A stretch of DNA of 64,000 nucleotides, from assembly GCF_019793435.1 (NCBI RefSeq), contig NZ_JAILYH010000021.1:1-64000 (forward strand), written 5' to 3'. Source of the stretch: Rhizobium redzepovicii (GTDB taxonomy: Bacteria; Pseudomonadota; Alphaproteobacteria; Rhizobiales; Rhizobiaceae). The translations under genes and the position numbers were made by a program. Of the stretch, positions 59,923-64,000 are shown piece after piece (the first letter of the stretch is position 1; the number at the start of each line of letters is the position of its first letter). The notes below the pieces were generated by a model. It was not told the origin of the DNA, made no database searches, and was given only the letters and a program-made list of their open reading frames with translations.

Positions 59923-60855
59923 ATGAAGGTTTTCGCAGGCAATTCGAACCGGCAACTCGCCGAAGCGATCTGCACCTATCTCAACGTTCCCTTGGGGAGA
60001 GCCAGTGTTCGAAGGTTTGCCGATCAGGAAATCTTCGTGGAAATCCAGGAAAATGTGCGCGGCGAGGACGTTTTCCTCGTGCAGCCCACCGCCTTCCCTG
60101 CCAACGACCACCTGATGGAACTGTTGATCATGATCGACGCGATGCGTCGTTCTTCAGCCCGCCGCATCACCGCGGTGCTTCCCTATTTCGGCTATGCGCG
60201 CCAGGATCGGCGCGCCTCAGGCCGCACACCGATCTCCGCGAAGCTGGTCGCGAACCTCATCACCGAAGCCGGCGCCGACCGGGTGATGACGCTCGATCTC
60301 CATGCCGGGCAGATCCAGGGCTTCTTCGATATACCCACGGACAATCTCTTCGCCCTGCCTGTGCTGACGCGCGACATCAAGAGCCATTACGACCTCAGCA
60401 ACGTTGTGGTCGTTTCGCCCGATGTCGGCGGCGTGGTTCGCGCCCGCGCGCTTGCCAAGCGGCTGGACTGTCTTCTGGCCATCGTTGACAAGCGTCGCGA
60501 TCGGCCGGGTGAATCCGAAGTCATGAACATCATCGGCGATATCGCCGGCAAGGACTGCCTGCTGATCGACGACATCGTCGATTCCGGCGGCACGCTCTGC
60601 AACGCGGCCGACGCGATGCTCGCCAAGGGCGCAGCCAGCGTCACCGCCTATATCACCCATGGCGTCCTTTCCGGCGGCGCGGTCACCCGCGTCACCTCCT
60701 CGAAGCTGCGCGAACTCGTCATCACGGATTCGATCCAGCCGACGACGGCCGTGCTCTCGGCGCACAATATCCGCATCGTGACGACGGCGCCGCTGATCGG
60801 CGAAGCCATCAGCCGAACGGCCCAGGAAGAGTCCGTCTCCAGCCTCTTCGATTGA
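59923..60855 (+). CDS. prs: ribose-phosphate pyrophosphokinase
   Basis: The 310-residue enzyme makes PRPP from ribose-5-phosphate and ATP for nucleotides, histidine and tryptophan. Conserved blocks are MKVFAGNSNRQLAEAICTYL, RRFADQEIFVEIQENVRGED, the flexible-loop region LPYFGYARQDRR, and the PRPP-binding loop CLLIDDIVDSGGTLCNAAD. The length is normal. It is followed by a strong terminator. Confidence 0.96.
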   Translation: MKVFAGNSNRQLAEAICTYLNVPLGRASVRRFADQEIFVEIQENVRGEDVFLVQPTAFPANDHLMELLIMIDAMRRSSARRITAVLPYFGYARQDRRASGRTPISAKLVANLITEAGADRVMTLDLHAGQIQGFFDIPTDNLFALPVLTRDIKSHYDLSNVVVVSPDVGGVVRARALAKRLDCLLAIVDKRRDRPGESEVMNIIGDIAGKDCLLIDDIVDSGGTLCNAADAMLAKGAASVTAYITHGVLSGGAVTRVTSSKLRELVITDSIQPTTAVLSAHNIRIVTTAPLIGEAISRTAQEESVSSLFD

Positions 60856-60856
60856 A

Positions 60857-60885
60857 AAGAGCCGGCATTCGACCGGCTCTTTCAA
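60857..60885 (+). terminator. terminator of prs
   Basis: AAGAGCCGG / CCGGCTCTT with a seven-base loop is followed by TCAATTTC, directly after the stop codon. Confidence 0.88.
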
Positions 60886-60992
60886 TTTCTACATCGGATG
60901 GACCTGGCTATTACCGGGCATGCTCGCTGAACAGTATGAATTACCCAGAATAAACCGCCCCGATCATTCGGCGAAGCTTGTCACATAAGGCG

Positions 60993-61018
60993 TAAAAAGC
61001 CGGCACAAGGCCGGCTTC
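60993..61018 (-). terminator. terminator of the exported hypothetical gene
   Basis: On the minus strand AAGCCGGC / GCCGGCTT with a five-base loop is followed by TTTAC, about 30 bp after the stop of the long hypothetical gene. Confidence 0.85.
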
Positions 61019-61046
61019 ATTAGTTTGTTATCATGACAGACAACGC

Positions 61047-62585
61047 TCAAGGCTGCTGCGGCGACGCAGGTGCCGCATCCTGGCCCTGATCCTGCTCCTG
61101 GTCCTGCTCCAGCCCCTGATCCTGATCCGGAGCGTCCGGCCCCTTGACCACCTGTCCGTTAACGGCAACCGCGCCGTCGCGGCTGACGCTGATATCCCAG
61201 CGCGAGCGGCCGTCCGCATCGGTCTTGGCGAAGCCCTTCACCATCATGATGCCGAAGGAAACCTGGTTGAGGTCGGGATCCGTCTTGGCAAGTTCCTGAA
61301 CCGCGGCAATCGTCTTGTCGAGATCGCGGGCAAGGATGGTCGCCTCCATCGAATAGTCCTTCTCGGTGTCGACCCGTCCCTCGATCTTGCCGGTCACGTC
61401 GATGTCGTAGACATTCGACTTGGCGCTGATCATCGGAAAGTCGACCGTGACCCGGCCGTCGCGGAAGAGCTTCTTGCCCATCTCCTCGCCGCTCGCCTCC
61501 GGCGCATTTTCCTTGAAATCCATCGCCATCAAGGCATCGCCAAAGCTGGCAAAGTCCAGATTCGGCACGGCAAGCTGCAGATCGAAGCTGGTCGGCATGA
61601 ATGTCGAATAGCTTGGCGGCATCAGCGGACTGTCGAGGCTGATGTCATGCGCATTCATGCCGAAGCCGAAACGCATCGCGTCGCTCGGCCCGTCCATGGC
61701 CACGTTATAGCCGAACTGCTTGACGCCGCCATTGCCCATCTGAGTGCTGACGGTCAGATTGTTGACGCCAATCGTCTCGCTGAAGGAGGCGAGAAGCGGA
61801 AAGGCGTCCTTGAGTATCCCCTTCACCTTGGCGCTGTTTTCGGGGCTCAGTTCCTTCTCGTCGGCATGATCGAGAATGAATAAGACCATCTCGCGAATCT
61901 GCTTGGCCGGCAGAGCGTTTATCTTGGCTTCGACATCGATCGAGTCGGCGCGGATTTCGACGGGCGGCATTTGCGCGCCGGAGACCTGCTCGACGAAAGT
62001 CGATGCCGAGCCGCTGCCTACGATATCGATACGCCCGTTGCCGCCGGCACTGTCGGTCGAACTCAGCTTCTGATCCATGCTGGCGATGCTGGCGCTGACT
62101 TCTTCGGTCTCGGACTTGCTGGTGAGCTTGATGTCCTTGGCCGTGGCGGTGCTGGAGCGCAGATAGCTGATCGCCGGATCGAAGACTCCGGCATAGACAA
62201 GCGAAGCGATGGAGTAGGAGAAATCCGTCGGCTTTTCGTCGGGTCCTTTGAAATGGCCGGAGACATCAAACTTATTGTCGCCTTCGATGTTCCAGAGGCC
62301 GCTGTCGAGCGGTGTGGCAAAGGTCGAGAACGGCGTCAAACCGTTGATAGTGAATTTCGAAGGGTCAGCTTTGGAAAGCAGCTTTGCCAGATCGTAGATG
62401 ATTTCGTAGCGCGTGCCCGCCGGATTGACGGTGATTAGGCCGCTCTTTGCCAGATCCTCGGGAAGCAGCTTCGTCAGGTTGCCCTTGAGCGCATCGGCGC
62501 CGTTCTGGTTGATCTCGACACCCTGGGCGGTGGTGACAAGGCAAAGTGCCAGCAAGCTCGTTGCCGTGACAAGTTTAAGACGCAT
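61047..62585 (-). CDS. large exported hypothetical protein
   Basis: The 512-residue product starts with a signal peptide (MRLKLVTATSLLALCLVTTAQG). The mature part is beta-rich with alternating hydrophobic strands and resembles AsmA/DUF945-like or DUF2125-type periplasmic repeat proteins, but no family is certain. It has a short acidic low-complexity tail of Gln/Asp repeats (DQDQGLEQDQEQDQGQD) and ends PASPQQP. A likely periplasmic or outer-membrane-associated location is all that can be said. Confidence 0.78.
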   Translation of the reverse strand: MRLKLVTATSLLALCLVTTAQGVEINQNGADALKGNLTKLLPEDLAKSGLITVNPAGTRYEIIYDLAKLLSKADPSKFTINGLTPFSTFATPLDSGLWNIEGDNKFDVSGHFKGPDEKPTDFSYSIASLVYAGVFDPAISYLRSSTATAKDIKLTSKSETEEVSASIASMDQKLSSTDSAGGNGRIDIVGSGSASTFVEQVSGAQMPPVEIRADSIDVEAKINALPAKQIREMVLFILDHADEKELSPENSAKVKGILKDAFPLLASFSETIGVNNLTVSTQMGNGGVKQFGYNVAMDGPSDAMRFGFGMNAHDISLDSPLMPPSYSTFMPTSFDLQLAVPNLDFASFGDALMAMDFKENAPEASGEEMGKKLFRDGRVTVDFPMISAKSNVYDIDVTGKIEGRVDTEKDYSMEATILARDLDKTIAAVQELAKTDPDLNQVSFGIMMVKGFAKTDADGRSRWDISVSRDGAVAVNGQVVKGPDAPDQDQGLEQDQEQDQGQDAAPASPQQP

Positions 62586-62793
62586 AGTCCGATTTCTCCT
62601 CAGCCGCTTTTTTGATTGCGGCATCCAAAGAGGGGAAGCGCGCCGATGTCAACCTCAGCCATAGCGGGACTGGTGATTTCGCCGCTTTGCGGGGCTGCGG
62701 AATTCGCAGCAGGCGCAAACATCGCCTTCCCGAACGCGGCATTCGGCTTGCCGCAAACATGCCTGATCCGCAACTTGCGTTTCCGAGCGACTT

Positions 62794-62799
62794 ATAATA
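62794..62799 (+). promoter_or_regulatory. -10 element of rplY
   Basis: TATAAT lies about 130 bp before the rplY start and is the best -10 match in the interval. The matching -35 is poor. This would give a leader of roughly 120 nt. Confidence 0.4.
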
Positions 62800-62928
62800 T
62801 AGGCCACCGGTCCGTGTAGACACCCTTGGAGGCAACGCGGATGAGGATGGGGAAACCCGCCTCCGGTTCGACGGAACAAGGCTTTTGCCCGCCGACGAAC
62901 TCTCCAAATAACCTCGAAAGGAATAGCC

Positions 62929-63537
62929 ATGAGCCAGGAAACTTACGAGCTCAAGGCCGAGGCGCGCGAACGGGTTGGTAAGGGGTCCGCCCGTGAACTT
63001 CGCCGCAACGGTTTGATTCCCGCTGTCATCTATGGTGACAAGCAGGCCCCCATTGCCATCGCTCTCAACACCAATGAGGTGACGAAGCGCATTCATGCCG
63101 GTGGTTTCATGACCACCGTGGCGACGATCGAAGTCGACGGCAAGAAGTACAAGGTTCTGCCGAAGGACTACCAGCTCGATCCGGTCCGTGACTTCACGAT
63201 GCATGTCGATTTTCTGCGCGTCTCCGGCAACACCCAGGTGACCGTTGAAATCCCGGTTCACTTCATCAACGAAGAGAAGTCCCAGGGCCTCAAGGTCGGC
63301 GGCGTTCTGAACATCGTTCGCCATGAAGTCGAAGTTCACTGCCCGGCCGATGCGATCCCGGAATTCTTCAACGTTGACCTCAGCGGTAAGAAGATCGGCG
63401 ACAGCATCCATATTTCGGAAGTCACTCTTCCGAAGGGCGTCACCACCGTGATCGACCGCGACTTCACGATCGCGACCATCATCGCTCCGGCTGCCGGCAT
63501 CGACGAGAGCGCCGCGGAAGGCGAAGCCGAAGCCTGA
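62929..63537 (+). CDS. rplY: 50S ribosomal protein L25/general stress protein Ctc
   Basis: The 202-residue product has an N-terminal 5S-rRNA-binding L25 domain (YELKAEARERVGKGSARELRRNGLIPAVIYG) and a C-terminal Ctc domain (VHFINEEKSQGLKVGGVLNIVRHEVEVHCPA...). This longer TL5/Ctc form is usual in alphaproteobacteria. CTCGAAAGGAATAGCC precedes the ATG. A terminator follows. Confidence 0.96.
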   Translation: MSQETYELKAEARERVGKGSARELRRNGLIPAVIYGDKQAPIAIALNTNEVTKRIHAGGFMTTVATIEVDGKKYKVLPKDYQLDPVRDFTMHVDFLRVSGNTQVTVEIPVHFINEEKSQGLKVGGVLNIVRHEVEVHCPADAIPEFFNVDLSGKKIGDSIHISEVTLPKGVTTVIDRDFTIATIIAPAAGIDESAAEGEAEA

Positions 63538-63564
63538 TAGCTTCGACAACTTGCAAAGCATACG

Positions 63565-63601
63565 GCCCGCTTTCCCGTGAACTGGGAAGGCGGGCTTTTC
63601 A
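63565..63601 (+). terminator. terminator of rplY
   Basis: GCCCGCTTTCCC / GGGAAGGCGGGC with a short loop is followed by TTTTCATT. Confidence 0.9.
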
Positions 63602-63728
63602 TTGCCCGGCAAGCCCCTGTTTCAGCAACATTTAACGTATTCATGAAAGCATGCTTCGTCAGCTGCAAAGAAGCCCGCCTTAGCGCGCGACAGCAGATAA
63701 GGGTCGGCCTGGGGGAGTAGACGGAACC

Positions 63729-64000
63729 ATGAACAATTCCGTTGAGAACAGATTTTTTGGAATTGTTTGCGGAGCGCTGCTCGTCTTTGTCGCTCCCCTC
63801 TTTGTTCTCTTCCTTTTTCTTTCCTCGGAACGGGCCGACAAGGAAATCCGCGATCACATTTCCGTTCTCCTTGTCGCCAATGCCCAGGCGCTGGCAAAGC
63901 CGCTCTGGGATCTTGATGAGGAGAGCGTCACCCAGATCAGCGCGACGGTCGTCTCCCAGGGCGCCATCGTCAAGGTCGAGGTGCGTGACCAGTCGGGTCA
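63729..64000 (+). CDS. N-terminus of a membrane-bound sensor protein, truncated by the window edge
   Basis: The first 90 residues are visible: MNNSVENRFFGIVCGALLVFVAPLFVLFLFLSSE gives one membrane span (about 9-31), then a periplasmic segment with HISVLLVANAQALAKPLWDLDEESV. This opening is typical of large sensor kinases or GGDEF/EAL proteins with a double-span sensory module. GGGGGAG lies a few bases upstream of the ATG. The catalytic part lies beyond the window, so the output domain cannot be named. Confidence 0.8.
   Translation, partial: MNNSVENRFFGIVCGALLVFVAPLFVLFLFLSSERADKEIRDHISVLLVANAQALAKPLWDLDEESVTQISATVVSQGAIVKVEVRDQSG

Noticed and set aside
1..64000. tRNA, rRNA, CRISPR arrays, prophage or integrated elements
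   Set aside because: No cloverleaf-like, rRNA-like, spaced-repeat, integrase or capsid sequence was found on reading; a dedicated scan was not possible.

Overview
This window looks like chromosomal DNA of a fast-growing rhizobium close to Rhizobium leguminosarum / R. etli. The evidence is high GC, alphaproteobacterial gene content, a complete dctA-dctB-dctD dicarboxylate transport locus with its sigma-54 promoter, an lpcC-type LPS-core mannosyltransferase after greA, a CarB with rhizobial-type insertions, the lrp-trxB-lsrB/vtlR order, a tandem AbcR-type sRNA pair, and RIME-like palindromic repeats. No phage, integrase, intact insertion sequence, CRISPR array, rRNA or tRNA was seen.

Layout. 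1-3.7 kb is sparse: a possible gene end, a divergent alpha/beta-hydrolase and LysR pair, and a hypothetical gene separated by unassigned DNA. 3.9-9.6 kb carries an ABM-domain protein, a MATE and a TetA-like exporter, an aldo/keto reductase, a RIME-like repeat and a zinc metallopeptidase. 9.8-13.3 kb is carB. 13.4-16.1 kb is a two-gene DNA-repair-type operon (radical SAM protein plus UdgX-type uracil-DNA glycosylase) whose start abuts an exact alphaproteobacterial LexA box. 16.3-22.7 kb holds greA, lpcC and dctA/dctBD. 22.7-25.9 kb holds lrp, trxB, lsrB/vtlR and two tandem sRNAs. 26-28.6 kb is an arsR-MFS-Old Yellow Enzyme operon. 28.7-36.4 kb is mixed accessory content: an aminoglycoside-kinase-like gene broken by a stop, an NAD(P) epimerase with a divergent LysR, a GrpB protein, a Ca2+/H+ antiporter, two glycosyltransferase-like genes and a VapBC-type module.

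36.5-43.2 kb: aspartate aminotransferase, an envelope sortase with its dedicated VIT/VWA substrate, a PQQ sugar dehydrogenase and a DUF3052 protein. 43.2-49.6 kb: an EamA transporter, a cold-shock protein, a BA14K protein, an SDR/HxlR divergent pair and a histidine kinase / OmpR / MarR cluster. 50-54.7 kb: small envelope proteins, an MBL hydrolase, CsaA, ProC, a YbjN protein and UbiK. 54.8-64 kb: lgt, midA, pgeF, an M24 homologue, a lipoprotein, prs, an exported hypothetical, rplY, and the start of a membrane sensor cut by the window edge.

Functional links: DctB/DctD sense C4-dicarboxylates and drive dctA from the divergent sigma-54 promoter. VtlR/LsrB probably controls the adjacent AbcR sRNAs, which in relatives repress many uptake-transporter mRNAs. 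The radical SAM/UdgX pair is likely induced by DNA damage. The sortase probably anchors or processes the VIT/VWA protein next to it. Products were inferred by reading motifs and recalling families; no database search was run.
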